Shown here: positions 22,300 through 34,764 of the stretch, one piece after another
Layout of the letters: every line of letters starts with the position of its first letter
Position numbering within the stretch: position 1 is the first letter of the stretch
Assembly: GCF_032452875.1 (NCBI RefSeq)
Contig: NC_083871.1
Location: 2,145,692-2,209,691, forward strand
Reading direction: 5' to 3'
Source of the DNA: Bos javanicus
Taxonomy: Eukaryota; Chordata; Mammalia; Artiodactyla; Bovidae
DNA length: 64,000 nt
Program-made: the position numbers and the translations under genes
Notes under the pieces: model-generated
What the model was told of the DNA's origin: nothing
The model's database searches: none
The model's input: the letters and a program-made list of their open reading frames with translations, nothing else

Positions 22300-22499
22300 G
22301 TTTAGTCACTAAGTCGTGTCCAGCTCTTGTGACCCCATGGACTGTAGCCCGCCAGGCTCCTCAGTCCATGGGATTTTCCAGGCAAGAATACTGGAGTGGG
22401 TTGCCATTTCCTTCTCCAGGGGATCTTCCTGACCCAGGAATCGAACCCAGGTCTCCTGCACTGCAGGCAGATTCTTTACCAACTAAGCTATGAGGGAAG
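22300..22499 (-). mobile_element. Bov-tA SINE
   Basis: Well-preserved minus-strand copy. The head at the right end reads (antisense) ctttaccaactaagctatga, with the B box as atcgaacccagg. The body is close to other copies. A 78-codon plus-strand frame across it is only an antisense shadow of the SINE. Confidence 0.93.
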
Positions 22500-22689
22500 G
22501 GTAATAGAAATGCTAAACCTACTTGTTTCATCATTGAATATTTCATAAATATAGTAAAAATAATTTTATTATGACTTCTTACCCATATTTAACTCTTAAA
22601 AGCAATGTTTCTAAACTACTCTGAAAGATTACAGTCAAGGAACCAGTTATTCAGTTCAATTGCCATCAAAGTCAGCATATGTTCCTATG

Positions 22690-22893
22690 TGTGTGTGTGT
22701 GCTTAGTTATGTCTGACTTTTTGTGACCTCATGGACTGTAGTCCCCTGGCATAACGCTCCATGAAATTTTCTAGGCAAGATTGCTGTATTGGGTTGCCAT
22801 TTCCTACTCCAGGGGATCTTCCCCATCCAGGGATCCAACTCATGTCTCCTGTATTGCGGTCATATTCTTTACTACTATGACGTGTGGGAAGCC
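22690..22893 (-). mobile_element. Bov-tA SINE with TG-repeat tail
   Basis: Minus-strand copy, more diverged than the one 200 bases to its left. The 3' end (left) carries a short (TG)n run at 22690-22701 in place of the ctttcac-type tail. Such tails are known to seed microsatellites. Confidence 0.88.
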
Positions 22894-24807
22894 CATGTTC
22901 CTACATCACATGGTAATTATCAAGTTCATTACAATTCCCTAAGTAAGTAATGTATTTAAGAATGCTTTTTTTAAAAATTAAAATAATTGATACTGATATA
23001 CCTTTTGATAAGAATTCAGTAAGAGGCTTGGGGATGTAAACACCTCTTTTGTATCATATCTGACCACAAGCTCCATGTATATGGAAAGATTAATATTCTC
23101 CTTCACTTTGGAAATTACCCATCCTACAGTTTTATCCCTTAAGTTTTGATATTAGCTGATTGTACCTTTGCATCTCTGGTTCCTGCTTTTCAGATTCCTG
23201 GAAGTTATAATAACTCTTACAACTGCTGCCTTTATTCTTTATTCATTTGATTTGGAAACTTCAGGCAGTTTAATATGGATTTCTAACACCTACACCTGAA
23301 AGTATTCTGAGTTATATATAATGTTGAGCTAGGTATTAGATATGGGCACAGACACTAAAATACAGAATAAGGCAATTTAAAGTCTTCTCTGGAGTGTTTC
23401 CTTGGACTTTATCTGAGGGTCTTTTCACAAATGTACATCATGATATAGACTGTCTCAATTCTTTGATATGACAACATTTTTACTACCTCAGTATTTAGGG
23501 TACTCCCCACCCCAATTATAATGCTGTTATTCCTGACCCTGTCAAGAAATCTTTAATTCATACCTTCAGACTTCTATAAAATGAGAAAGAAATGCATTCC
23601 ATCTCCTGATCCATTGTGATTTGGCAGCTGGGCTCTTAATCAGGGAAAAGATGGCTCTGGCCATATGCCTCCTGCTCACATTCTTCTTACTGTTGTCAAA
23701 GCTTAATGTTTCTTCTATCAGAAACTTATATAGTTATAGATTAAGATCTTGTTTAACCTAGAAATATGAATGTGAAATCCAAAAGTTCCATCTATAATTT
23801 TGAAGACAGAAAAATCTGTTAAATCTTTTTTTTCTGTAAAAATAGAATTTTTTCTATATTTATGAGGAAAATGAATCTACTTAATTAGTTTAAAAAGAAT
23901 CATTAAAAACACTAAATAAATTACAGTGTAGTAGTATTTTCTACAATAAAATATTTTAATCACCTAAAATCATGAGCACAATAAAAGTCACAGAAAGGAT
24001 TACAAAATGTATTCTGGAGATATACTCAGCTCTTGTAAATTTCCTCCAGTACTCTTCTGTAAACTAAGAGAATTAGGTTAGCCAGGTGTCAATGGAAATC
24101 TATGCTTTCACAATCACTCTTATTGTAGCCACCAGGCAATTCTGTCCTGGAATCTATATTTATTAAGAGAGTTAATAGGTAAGCCAAGAGACTCCCACTG
24201 GGATTTGTTTTACTCAAGATGCCTTGAAGTAAGGCACTTTAAAATATTTAACTGAATATATTTCTGAATAGTTTTATTTTGGCTTACGTGACATGCTGCC
24301 ATTACCACAAGCATGGCTTGATTAGGGCTTTTTTTACCTGTCAGAAATCCATGGACATGCCTCCTGCTGTTAGGAAGGTTAGAAAGCCTGTTCATCCAAA
24401 AGTGTAAATAGTGCTAAGAACTCTTCTTTTGTTTTTTATTTAAAGCTTACATAATAAGGAGTTGTTTTTCTTTCTCTTTTGAATGTAACACATAATTTAA
24501 AAGTAGTAAAAATTAATAATTGACTTAAGTGAAATTAGGAAAGAAAGATCCACATCAAGAATGGTGAAGAAAACATCAATAAATATTGACTAATTTGAGC
24601 TGGAGTCCAGGAGAAAAGTTAGCTGATACATACTATCTTGAACCTCAGGATAAATACCCACTGTCCTAAGATAACCATCATTGCTTTAAAAGGTCTATCC
24701 AACAATTTGTTAATTGAAGAAATAAATATATAATGGCAGAGGTAAGTAGCATAAAAGAGGTAGAAATAATGATACAATCACCATATCTGCACAGAAACAG
24801 GTTTCAT
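22894..24807. other. Unassigned AT-rich DNA
   Basis: About 1.9 kb without a recognisable repeat or domain. The minus-strand frame at 24210-24395 has no visible motif. Confidence 0.5.
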
Positions 24808-25022
24808 GGGCCTTAAGGTGGAGCTACTGGTAAAGAACCACCTGCAAGAGACTTAAGAGACACAGGTTCCATCCCTGGATCCAGAAGATCCCCTGGAGAA
24901 GGAAATGACAATCCACGCCAGTATTCTTGCCTAGAGAACCCCATGGACAGAAGAGTCTGGTGGGATACGGTCTGTGGGGTGACAAAGAGTTGGACACGAC
25001 TGAAGCGACTTAGCATTCACAC
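24808..25022 (+). mobile_element. Bov-tA SINE
   Basis: Plus-strand copy. The head is eroded (gggccttaaggtggagctac) but the body is clear (gatcccctggagaaggaaat; gttggacacgactgaagcga). A G-rich then purine-rich stretch follows at about 25050-25090. Confidence 0.9.
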
Positions 25023-25994
25023 AGTGAAGAAAGAAAATGGTAACATATGGCAGGGGGGCGGGGGGAAGAAGGAAAAGAAAAAGAAGACGATTAAAAAGTG
25101 TCACTAGGGAAGAGGACACAGAAAATGCAATTTGAAGTTCAGCTAAATTCACATTGACCCTGATCATGATCTGTCTGACCTGTAATATTCTTCATCAGTT
25201 CCTTGGTTTTCTACAAATGTGAATTGCAATCAAAAAAGTATGAAGCAAAGAACTGTCTGCTATTTCTTCCCAAAGAATGGCATTAGCTATGAATTAGTGG
25301 CTTCTGAGAGTCTTTTCACTCTTCCATTTTCCAAATGAAGCTATTATAGTGTTTATATTGTTTACTTTCAACCACATTATATTAGATGTGTCTGGAAGAG
25401 ATTTTAAAAAGTCAGGAGCAAGAGCTATAAACAGATAAGAAATCTTTATGTTACTCAAATTCTGGACTTCTTCTCAAAGATAAATGCAAAAATTTGATGA
25501 GGCTTTGGGGTTATCATCTTTGGAGAATGGGGAAATTGTCATACGTGAAATTTGTCATATATATGAAAAAGCTGTGCGTGACAATTTGAAAATTTCAATG
25601 GGGGAAGTGAAAAATCCAACAAACATTAGTATTTGATTTTTGTTTTCCTTTTCTTACTTAATAGGATTGCTATGCTGATGGGAGTGATATTGTGCTCGGA
25701 TTTTTAAAATTTTATTTGCCTGGCTTTCTCAAAGAGAAGAGCAGTCAACTACATGTAAGTTATACTTTTTGTATGAGATTTCCAAGAAAGTTTAAAGTTG
25801 TATTTATGTAATGTAAATCATCATTTTCACCTTCTTCTTTTTGTTCCTAACTGCAAAGGAACTAGGTGAGGTTGACAGTAAAAGTCTATGTTAAGAATGC
25901 TAAATTCAGAGCAGGTTCTGGGACCCCTATCTCTGGGGTATGGACTGCCTAACTAGTTGCTATCAATGGCCTACTTCAAACATAATTTTCTTTG

Positions 25995-25998
<4 letters not shown>
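25023..25998. other. Unassigned DNA holding one candidate exon
   Basis: No repeat recognised. The only structure worth noting is the splice-flanked open segment at 25665-25754. Confidence 0.5.
25665..25754 (+). other. Candidate 90-base exon (unproven)
   Basis: A pyrimidine-rich stretch ending ttcttacttaatag lies immediately upstream, and gtaagttat immediately downstream. These match mammalian acceptor and donor signals. The segment between is open in one frame from first to last base (30 codons, beginning DCYADGSDIVLGF and ending KEKSSQLH); the other two frames have stops. Start and end are both phase 0. I do not recognise the peptide. It lies outside any repeat I can see. A chance combination is quite possible in AT-rich DNA. 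Confidence 0.22.

Positions 25999-26028
<30 letters not shown>
25999..26028. repeat. (CA)15 microsatellite
   Basis: Uninterrupted CA dinucleotide run of 15 units between unique sequence and a Bov-tA. Confidence 0.97.
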
Positions 26029-26030
<2 letters not shown>

Positions 26031-26059
26031 TCTATTTATGGAGAAATCTATGCATTAAT

Positions 26060-26284
26060 GGGCTTCCCAGGTGGCACTAGTGGCAAATAACCTGCCTGCC
26101 AATGCAGGAGACATAGCAGACATGGATTCGATCCCTGGGTTAGTAAGGTCCCCTGGAGGAAGAAATGGCAACTCATTCCAGTATTCTTGCCTGGAAAATC
26201 CCATGAACAAAGGAACCTGGAAGGATACAGTCCTTGAGTCATAGGAGTCAGACACTACTGAAGACACTTAGCATGCAGGCAGGC
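26060..26284 (+). mobile_element. Bov-tA SINE with target-site duplication
   Basis: Plus-strand copy with head gggcttcccaggtggcac and B box ggattcgatccc. It is flanked by the exact 10-base duplication atgcattaat (26050-26059 and 26285-26294). Confidence 0.94.
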
Positions 26285-26294
26285 ATGCATTAAT

Positions 26295-27409
26295 AGATCT
26301 CAAGTGCACAATTTGATGAGTTTTCACAAATGTGTACACTCATGTAACCATCATACTACAATCAAGATACTGAATATTTATACCACCCAGAAAACTCATT
26401 CATGCCATCCTCCAGTTAATCTTGCCCATTGTTCTGATTCCTAACACCATAGGTTATCTTTACCACTGCTGGACTCCATATAGCTGAAATTGTAAAGTAT
26501 AAAATCTTTGTGTCTAACCTTTTAAAAACAATAAAATGTCCTCTGGAAGATTATCCTACATTATTGTATCAGTAGTTTATGTTTATTTCTGAGCTGTATT
26601 CCAGTGTATGCACACATCACACTTTGTTTATCCATTGTCTTCTTGGTTAATATTTAAGGTGTTTCCAATGTTTGGACATTTTGGCTTCTATGAATAAACT
26701 TTTTTTAAACATTTGTTTATAAATCTTTGTGTGGATATGTAATCTTAGTTCTCTTAAATATTTAGTTGTAGGATATTCAGAAAATAATTATCAAGCCATG
26801 TGGTTTACATGTATTTATCAATATGAGGATCCAAATATTTCCACAAATTGGTTGGTCCATCTTACTGACCCTCCAACAATGCCTAAGACTTTGATTAATC
26901 CCACACCCCCATCAATATTTGGAATTCTCATAAATTTTAATTTTAGCCTTCTTTCTGGGTTTGTAGTAGTATATCTATGTGATACTAGCTTGTATTTTCC
27001 TAATGACATGATGTTAAGAATATTTTCATGTGTTTACTTATGTGTTTATTATTATTCATGTCTTCCTTTGTAATGTGGCTGTCAAGTTGCTTGCCCATTT
27101 TTAATAGATTCTTTGACTTCTTAGTATTGAGTTGCAAGAATTCTTTGTATATTGGGGACACAGGTGCTTTGATCAAATATCTATCTGTTTAATTAAATAT
27201 ACCTCTGTGTATGTGTATGTAGTATATATTCTGAGCATGTGGCTTGCATTTTTAGTTGTTCAGTGGTTATTTTAGATGAACAGATGTTTTCAATATTTAT
27301 GAACTCAAATTTATCATTTAAAAATTTTTGATGTTAATGCTTCTTATGTTTACTGTAAGAAATCTTTGCAGTCACAAACATTGTGAAAATATTTTCTGAT
27401 TTGTCTTGT
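26295..27409 (-). mobile_element. Old L1 3' portion (left part, split by Bov-A2)
   Basis: Plus strand reads as the antisense of an old L1 ORF2 end and 3' region: gcacaatttgatgagttttc, ctgagctgtattccagtgta, atgaataaactttttt and tgagttgcaagaattctttg occur in the expected order. The 114-codon plus-strand frame at 26729-27073 is antisense and meaningless. The copy is heavily diverged (an L1M-type age by eye). Confidence 0.75.
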
Positions 27410-27420
27410 AGAAGCTTTGT

Positions 27421-27695
27421 GCAGAAGGCACTGGCGACCCACTCCAGTACTCTTGCCTGGAAAATCCCATGGATGGAGGAGCCTGATAGGCTGCAGTCCA
27501 TGGGGTCACTAAGAGTCGGACACAACTGAGCGACTTCACTTTCACTTTTCACTTTCATGCATTGGAGAAGGAAATGGCGACCCACTCCAGTGTTCTTGCC
27601 TGGAGAATCCCAGGGACAGGGGAGCCTGGTGGGCTGCTGTCTATGGGGTCACACAGAGTCGGACACAACTGAAGTGACTTAGCAGCAGCAGTAGC
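27421..27695 (+). mobile_element. Bov-A2 dimeric SINE with target-site duplication
   Basis: Two Bov-A monomers in tandem joined by a tttcacttttcactttcatg linker, ending in an agcagcagcagtagc tail. The exact 11-base duplication agaagctttgt (27410-27420 and 27696-27706) interrupts the L1, whose sequence resumes afterwards. It has few differences from the other two Bov-A2 copies, so it is relatively recent. Confidence 0.95.
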
Positions 27696-27706
27696 AGAAG
27701 CTTTGT

Positions 27707-27775
27707 ACTTTTAACTTTTTATATTCAAAACTATGATACATAATACATCAAGTTTGCAGCATTGTAGGAAGTAGT
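27707..27775 (-). mobile_element. Old L1 3' portion (right part)
   Basis: Short continuation of the L1 antisense sequence after the Bov-A2 (acttttaactttttatattc). It then fades into unassigned DNA. Confidence 0.5.
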
Positions 27776-30352
27776 TAATTATGTATTTTTATATTCATAT
27801 CTGGTAGTTTCAGTATTACAAGTTATTGCGGAAGTAAGATTCTTATAAAAAAGCATATAATGGGTTCATTATTAAACTCACTTGTGCTATGCTTTGTCTT
27901 TATTTGGTGTATGTTATTATTGACGTAATAAGCTAGCCACTTTATTTGTTATCTATTTGTTCTATATATTTTTTAAATTTTATATGTCTTCTTTTATGGA
28001 GGCCACTTTTGAATTTTATCAAAAGTGGCAGGACCTCGTTTTCATTTTAAGAAAATATTTCTGGTTCATCTTAGAAGACATGTTATGACTTAGAGAAGAA
28101 TGAAAACCCCCAGGTCAACTATTGCACTCACTCAATGAGAAAGGGTGGTGCATTGTCTGAAAATAGTGACAATGAAGATGGGAAAAAAAGTATATGAAAT
28201 CAGTTATATATTACATGTAAAAAAGGACAGTTTTGCTGATGATTAATATGCAGTGAGAGAATGAAGGATAGAGAAGCATAAATTATTTTTTCCAAGGCCC
28301 TAAGAAGAGGAACTGAGTAGATAAGTTTGCTATTCATTAAAATGAAGAATGGAAAATAATAATTTTAGAAAAGGAAAATAAGTGTTGGGTTCAAGAATAT
28401 TTGGTTTTAAATTCCCAAAGGCATTTTGTATAAAAGTCACATAGATATTTGTACTAGTTAAAAAAAAAATTAGATCCAAATATATATGATGACTGAAGTT
28501 ATAGGATGCTTAAGAATACTTAAGAACATACTACAGAGTGAGAAACAAAGAGAATTCAATAACAAACTGTAGAAAATTGTTAGAGGAACTTGAAAAGTAC
28601 TAAATATAACAATCAGAAGTAAAAGAAAAATAGGAGATACTGGAAAAGAAGGCATATGAAAATGTATTTGGGAAGTAAGACAATGATTCCTTGTACCAAT
28701 TGCTGGTGCATGATCAGTGAAATGAAAGCATTAAAGACATTGAACTTAGCAATTTGAAGGATACAATGACTGTGATAGCTCCAGTGAAGTGATATGGGTG
28801 GAAGCAGAATTATGTGGGTTGGAGGATCGATGAGAATACTTCAGGTTCAGGAAAAATGGGGCAAGGCTATGCAGATTTTTTTGCTGTGCAAATCTTTGAA
28901 ATGTGCAAGTGAAAGATTTTTTTTTTAAAGGTACTTTGGAGCTGCAAAGAAGAAAAAGATATGCCTACTATTAGAAACAAAGAGGCAATTTAGAGCTACA
29001 AAGGAAGAATAGAGCTGTGTAATACAGAGTAATGGCTTTAAATACTCATGAAAGGAAATATGGAGCTTGAAGTTAGAACTGAGACACCTGTATAACAGAT
29101 AGAACCATTAAAGTAATCCAGACAAAAGTCTGCTTAATGGCTAAAAAAGACAATGAAGAGTTATGTTATTCTCAAGACCATAAGTTAAAAAGCAATAAAG
29201 TTTAACATGGATAATCTAAATTCTAGTCTTAATCGTTAAATTGGTGTGACATCTGAATTTATATTGCTTATTTGAATGTAAAATTTATCATTTAAGGGAC
29301 TTATATAAAACTTAAAACCTGGCAGTTGCAAAACTGAAGAAACTCCTGACGTTCAGCTGTAAAAGATCCTGTAAACACACACATAAAACCACTTCACTGA
29401 ATAAGATCTTATCTTAAATAACAACAATAAGAAAAGAAAAAAACACCATGGGGAAATGTCCATAAAAATTAAAGAACTAATATACCAAGCACTTAGACAT
29501 GTTACAAGAAGTACTTTTAAATATTAAAGATACAGAAATCCTTTATATGCCATCAATGAACATCTAAAAAGGTAACATAAAAAGCAAAGATGGGAAATAT
29601 CATAGTGAAACATTCATATAATTGGCCCTTTTACAAAACAAGCATAAGCTGGTAAACACTTACAGAATCAACATTTTTAAAACTCTGAAATATAATCCAA
29701 AATGTCCAGCAACCATAGAGTTTCTTTGTAGAGTAGAGGGTGGCTGATTTTTTTTTTTTTAATTTTAATAAAAGAGAGTTCTGGCGGTTTCATTCACCTG
29801 TGCAGTATCTACTCTTTTCCAGTGTAGTTTCCACAATCCCTAGATAGCATCCTGAGTTCCTGCAGCAGCTTGCTAATGCCAGGTCATTACAGTGAACAAG
29901 ATTTTTTTTTTTCTCAAGTTATTGTAGTTGTTTACTTTTACTTGCCTAGTGTTAACACTGAGGGACTGACACAGATGCTGAAGTTTGTTTTACTAACCCT
30001 CCCTACCTTGGGCTGATGCAGCTATCTGAGTAGTGGTCATGGTATCTGCCAAAAGATTCAAAGGCCCACTTCTGTCCCCACCTGGGTCAGGAGATGGCAG
30101 ATGGAGCAAGTGATATGCAGTCTTAATTTATTCAGGAGAAGGCAGAGGAGGAAATATCTTATGGAATAAGGACTTGGAAAAGGAAGTGTAATGGATTTAC
30201 CCAGGCCTGGACATCTGCTCAAAAATTATCTAAGATGAACTTAGATTTGTACCTCTGGCAGATCTGTGAACTCTCTGTATGTGGGAGATGAAGACAAAAG
30301 AAAAGCTGTAGGGAGTCCATTTAATACTGAATCAGTGCCCCAGCCGGGTGGT
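27776..30352. other. Unassigned AT-rich DNA
   Basis: Large stretch with no repeat family or gene that I can support. It holds the perfect hairpin at 28002-28029 and long A/T runs near 28460, 28920, 29750 and 29900. Confidence 0.5.
28002..28029. repeat. Perfect 11-base inverted repeat (hairpin)
   Basis: gccacttttga and tcaaaagtggc are separated by six bases. It can fold as a hairpin, but nothing around it suggests a terminator or RNA gene. Confidence 0.9.
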
Positions 30353-30398
30353 TAGCAGGGCATGCTGCAAAGAACTAGCAGGGCATGCTGCAAAGAAC
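30353..30398. repeat. Exact 23-base tandem duplication
   Basis: tagcagggcatgctgcaaag plus aac occurs twice back to back (30353-30375 and 30376-30398) without a mismatch, suggesting a recent slippage event. Confidence 0.97.
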
Positions 30399-30559
30399 AG
30401 GAGAGTAATATTTTCTTTTTCTCTATTTGGCTCCATGTACATAAGTAAATCTCTTAGGTGACCTGCTGATCACTGAGATAAAGGGACAGATAATTTGGTG
30501 AACACACATGAGAGGCATAGAAAGAATAAATTTCTTCCAAAAAGAGTTTGGAAATGTCT

Positions 30560-31545
30560 CAAAAAAATAAGGCTATAAAAGATTTCATCTACTACCACCA
30601 ACAAATCCAGGGGAAGAGGAACTGTCTTCTAGTATTATCACATTGTAATATTCAAATATCCAATTTTGTTTCTAAACAACAAAATTTAAGTCACACAAAG
30701 AAACAATACAGTATTTTCCACTCAAAGGACAAAAGATGAATTGACAGAACCTATCACTGAGGAGAACTAGACATTGTACTCACTAGACAAAAATCATTCA
30801 ATGAGCTTTCTTAATATGCCAAAGAGCTAGAGAAACTATGGACAAGTAATTAAAGCGAGTAAGTAAAATTATGTGTAAATTTAATGAGAATATTTATAAA
30901 GAAGTAGAAATGATTAAAAACAACCAAACAGGAATCACAGAGCTGAAAGTACAGTACATGAAATGGACAAACTTTCTAGAGGTATTCAATACCAGATTTG
31001 AGAAGGCAAAAGAAAAAAATCAGTGAAACTTGAAAACTGGACAATAGAGATCATTCATGAGGAACAGGAAGAAAAATGAACAAAAGGTAAAGAGTAAGAA
31101 GGATCCGTGGAATACCAACAAGCATACTAACATACACATTATTTAAATTCCAGAAAAGAGAGAGAAAAGGGGAAAAAAAGAGGAAAAATTATGGCTGAAA
31201 ATGCCACAATTGATGAAGGACATGAATCTTCAGATCTGAGAAACTCAATAAACTCCAAATAAGATAAATTCAAAGATATTCACACTATGACTAATCAAAA
31301 TCAAAGACAAAGACAGTCATAGAGAATCTGGAGAGCAACAAGAGAGGTAATTTTATGTTTAAACTCATATTAGAAGAGAGGAATTTACTAAAAAATATAG
31401 AAATACCCAATATAGTACCTGCAGAAATATATAAGGATCAAAATATTAAATCTAAACAATAGAAATGAACAAAATTGAAAATAGAAAAGATAAGTAAAGA
31501 GATTTATCAAAACCACAAGCTTGTTTTTTGAAAATTCTACACTGA
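30560..31545 (+). mobile_element. Old L1: 5' region and ORF1, joined to an ORF2 scrap
   Basis: Plus strand follows an old L1 from before ORF1 (gaattgacagaacctatcac; tactcactagacaaaaatca) through the ORF1 body (accagatttgagaaggcaaa; atggctgaaaatgccacaat; aaagacaaagacagtcatag). It then jumps to an ORF2 piece at about 31440-31545 (aattgaaaatagaaaagata). Stops and indels break ORF1 throughout. The section between ORF1 and mid-ORF2 is deleted. Confidence 0.7.
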
Positions 31546-31827
31546 CCACAGACAAGAGAACACACTTAGAAAATTCTTCCACATGAAAAACTGAGTCTGG
31601 CGTTAATGGACATCTCTGTTCTAGAAGAATATTAATCAGGAGAGTGATATGTTCTCTATATAAGATTATCTTTCTGGCTGTTTTTGCAAACTGGGGTGGA
31701 GATAGGAGGGCCAGTAAGGAGATAAAAAATGGCCACTTTGATTTAAAATGAGGGAACAAAGTCCATAGGAATTAGTGATAGATTATATGTAGTTTATGAT
31801 AAAAATTAAGGTATACCAGTTTTTATG

Positions 31828-32106
31828 GAAGAAGGCAATGGCACCCCACTCCAGTGCTTTTGCCTGGAAAATCCAGTGGATGGAGGAGCCTGGTAGGCTT
31901 CAGTCCATGGGGTCGCTAGAGTCGGACATGACTGAGCAACTTCACTTTCACTTTTCACTTTCATGCATTGGAGAAGGAAATGGCACCCCACTCCAGTGTT
32001 CTTACCTGGAGAATCCCAGGGACGGGGAAGCCTGATGGGCTGCCGTCTATGGGGTCGCACAGAGTCGGACACGACTGAAGCGACTTAGCAGCAGCAGTAG
32101 CAGCAG
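31828..32106 (+). mobile_element. Bov-A2 dimeric SINE with target-site duplication
   Basis: Same two-monomer structure as at 27421, with cactttcatgcattggagaa between the monomers and an agcagcagcagtagcagcag tail. The flanks cagtttttatg (31817-31827) and cagttttcatg (32107-32117) match at 10 of 11 bases. Confidence 0.95.
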
Positions 32107-32117
32107 CAGTTTTCATG

Positions 32118-34398
32118 ATTGGACAATGGGTGCCATTTTCATAAATAGGGAACAATGGTGTAAGGTCTTTAATAAAATGTCACTGCTTGGCCTTTTAAGT
32201 TTGTGATGATAATAGTGGGGAAGAAAAGTTGTCAGTCTGGCAGTTGAAGACCACTGTGTGGTCTTGATGATGGCATGAGTAGTGCAGTAATCTTGTGCAT
32301 AAGTTGCTTCTTCTGGGTGTGAAGAACTATGGTATCCTGAGGCTGTTAAGGATGAATGTTTGGAATTTAATCTTCAATCTTCTTCCTAGGAGTAGATCTG
32401 CCATTCAGGTTCACTTTCCAGAAGTTGCTGGTTTTAGTCAAATAACAGAATCTCCAGAAAGACTTTTATCTCAATCTTTCAAATCTCAACTGTCTTTAAT
32501 CTTCCCATCAACTCTGGAGTCCTGAGTGGAAGCCACACAAGGAACTTGACCAATGAAATTTGCCACAATTTAAAATAATACTTCAGAAAAAGAAACTTCA
32601 AGCAAATGTCTATAATGAGGGGTCAGTGATTGTCACCTCAAATTTCACCTGCATTTATCTGCCTCCTTGAAGTTGTTGTGTCCTCTTGAAAGAAACAAAC
32701 CAAATTCTGGAAGGAGTCTCTTGGTTACTATCTTGTTTATGCAAATAGAAAAGTTTAAAATATTCTTACTGCCTCCACTTTTTAAAATATTTCTTGGTTT
32801 GTAAAGGAGTACCATAACCCATTTATATGATTTCCCCACCAAGAATTCAACCTCTTATCTCTGAGGATAAAATTTAGGGGAAGCTTCTGAGGTGGACTTG
32901 ATTCATATCTGCTATCAGAACAGGGTCCACACATATTATCCAGGACAGCAGATCATGAAAACAAGGTTCAGAGGTTAGGGATAGAAGTATAGAGGAGAAA
33001 AAAACAAAGCCTTTATCTTCTAATTTCCTAGGTTCTCTGACAAGGAACTTGTATATCACAGTAAGAAAAGAGAAATTAAAAAGAAAAAAAGACAATCATA
33101 GCTCATTAACACGTGCTATAATTTATGTGGGAGAACTTAGTGATGAGTAACTCAAAGGGGTGGTTAGAACTTAGGCTATTATAGCATTTCAACACAGGGA
33201 TTAAGTGTGGAGAAGTGACAGGACAAAGTAAAACGGGTTTGGACTTTCATTGGTGGCAAACTGTGAGAAGATATATTTATGTAGGGGAGGATAAATGATA
33301 AGGCCTAATCTAGTAAGGCTTGTTTGTGCAGGTCTATTTATCTAGTCTATCTTCATAGTCATAAAATTCACCTAAAAGAGGGGATTTATACATGTTCTTG
33401 CTTAAGTCTCTATTTTTAGTCAGAAAAAAAGAGCTCCAAGAAAGGCTTCTTTCTGTGTCTGTTGATTCTCAGCCTGCATCCAGTTCAGACTAATCATTTT
33501 GCCAAAAAGGAATATTTTGTGGTGGCATAATATAATCTCCTTCAGGAGAAACTTTGGGGATTTATATTTTTAGCCATATTTTCATATAAACTTGGATTTT
33601 TTGATACTTACTCCCCAGAAATAAAAGATTCTCTGTCTTTATTTAGAATTTTTTTTTTTTGTGGGGGGGGGGGTCTGTGCTCTTGTTCTGACAAAGTTTC
33701 CTGTAGCTTAATCCTTAAATGGGTTAATATTACACATAAACATAAAATAGCTGATGGCACGTTTTCTCAAGGAACATAAAGCATTTGACCAACTTCACTG
33801 AAAGCCAAAAGGATTACAATGTTTTCTAAACATGATAAATATTTCCAAGTTGATACAAAAGGCTGATGTTTTTGTACTTTATTTTAAAACAAGAAATAAG
33901 TAGTCTCTCAATATTTATGTAAGTACATGCCCTTGTCACTAAGGAAAAACAACTAAACAAAAACAATTGATATTTTTAAATAGAATTATCATGCAATTGT
34001 CTCAGCTGTCAATAATCTTCCTTCTTAACTTTGTATGGCAATCATTTAATAATTCTCCCAGATGTTATTTAATGTGTTCCACCTCCCAATGAATTTTCAG
34101 TTAATTGAATGAAGAGAAAATCTTTATAATGAAACAAGATGAATCCTCATTTGGAGATCCCTTTGAAATGTAATTAAGCAGGAAGGTGTCTATGGGAGGG
34201 CAGGGGCCTAACTTCTAAAAGTGCCATTTAGTAATGAGGACATTTTATTCATATGACCAACCTCCCTCACTTACCTCTTCAGTGCATTTCCCTTGCCAAA
34301 CCTATGTTTGAAAATCTTGGGTTCATTATTCCTTACTGACTTAATTTACAAGATTCTATAGAATAGACCAACACTTCTATTTAGATGTTTGTTTGTTT
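32118..34398. other. Unassigned DNA
   Basis: Composition is more balanced than average at 32200-33000. No domain, LTR or repeat could be named; decayed ERV sequence is possible but unsupported. Contains the T/G homopolymer pair at 33649. Confidence 0.45.
33649..33673. repeat. T-run followed by an 11-G run
   Basis: Twelve T, then gt, then eleven G. A low-complexity site where sequencing or assembly length could be wrong. Confidence 0.9.
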
Positions 34399-34764
34399 TC
34401 TCTTTTATTTTTTATTTATTTTTAATATAAATTTATTTATTTTAATTGGAGGCTAATTATGTTACAATATTGTATTGGTTTTGACATACATCAACATGAA
34501 TCCACCACGGGTGTACACATGCTCCCCATCCTGAATCCCCTTCCCTCCTCCCTCCCCGTACCATCCCTCTGGGTCATCCCAGTGCACCAGCCCCAAGCAT
34601 TCAGTATCATTCATCGAACCTGGACTGGCAATTCGTTTCATATATGATATTATACATGTTTCAATGCCATTCTCCCAAATCATCCCACCCTCTCCCTCTC
34701 CCTCTCCCACAGAGCCCAAAAGACTGTTCTATACATCTGTGTCTCTTTTGCTGTCTCGCATACA
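34399..34764 (-). mobile_element. Ruminant-type L1 3' end (3' block of an inverted copy)
   Basis: Minus-strand L1 3' region. Antisense landmarks in order are attggaggctaattatgtta, ccacgggtgtacacatgc, ccctctgggtcatcccagtg and cccaaaagactgttctatac, ending ctgtctcgcatacagg. The T-rich left end is the antisense A-tail. It directly abuts an inverted piece of the same element. Confidence 0.85.

Noticed and set aside
22257..22493. Frame with SCPALVTPWTVARQAPQSMG that resembles entries sometimes called hypothetical proteins
   Set aside because: It is translation of the Bov-tA antisense strand. The same peptide appears at most Bov-tA copies.
25999..26028. CA run considered as a regulatory Z-DNA element
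   Set aside because: Ordinary microsatellite length with no promoter or gene nearby.
26729..27073. 114-codon plus-strand frame that looks like a possible gene
   Set aside because: It lies inside and antisense to an old L1 3' region. No coding domain or splice context.
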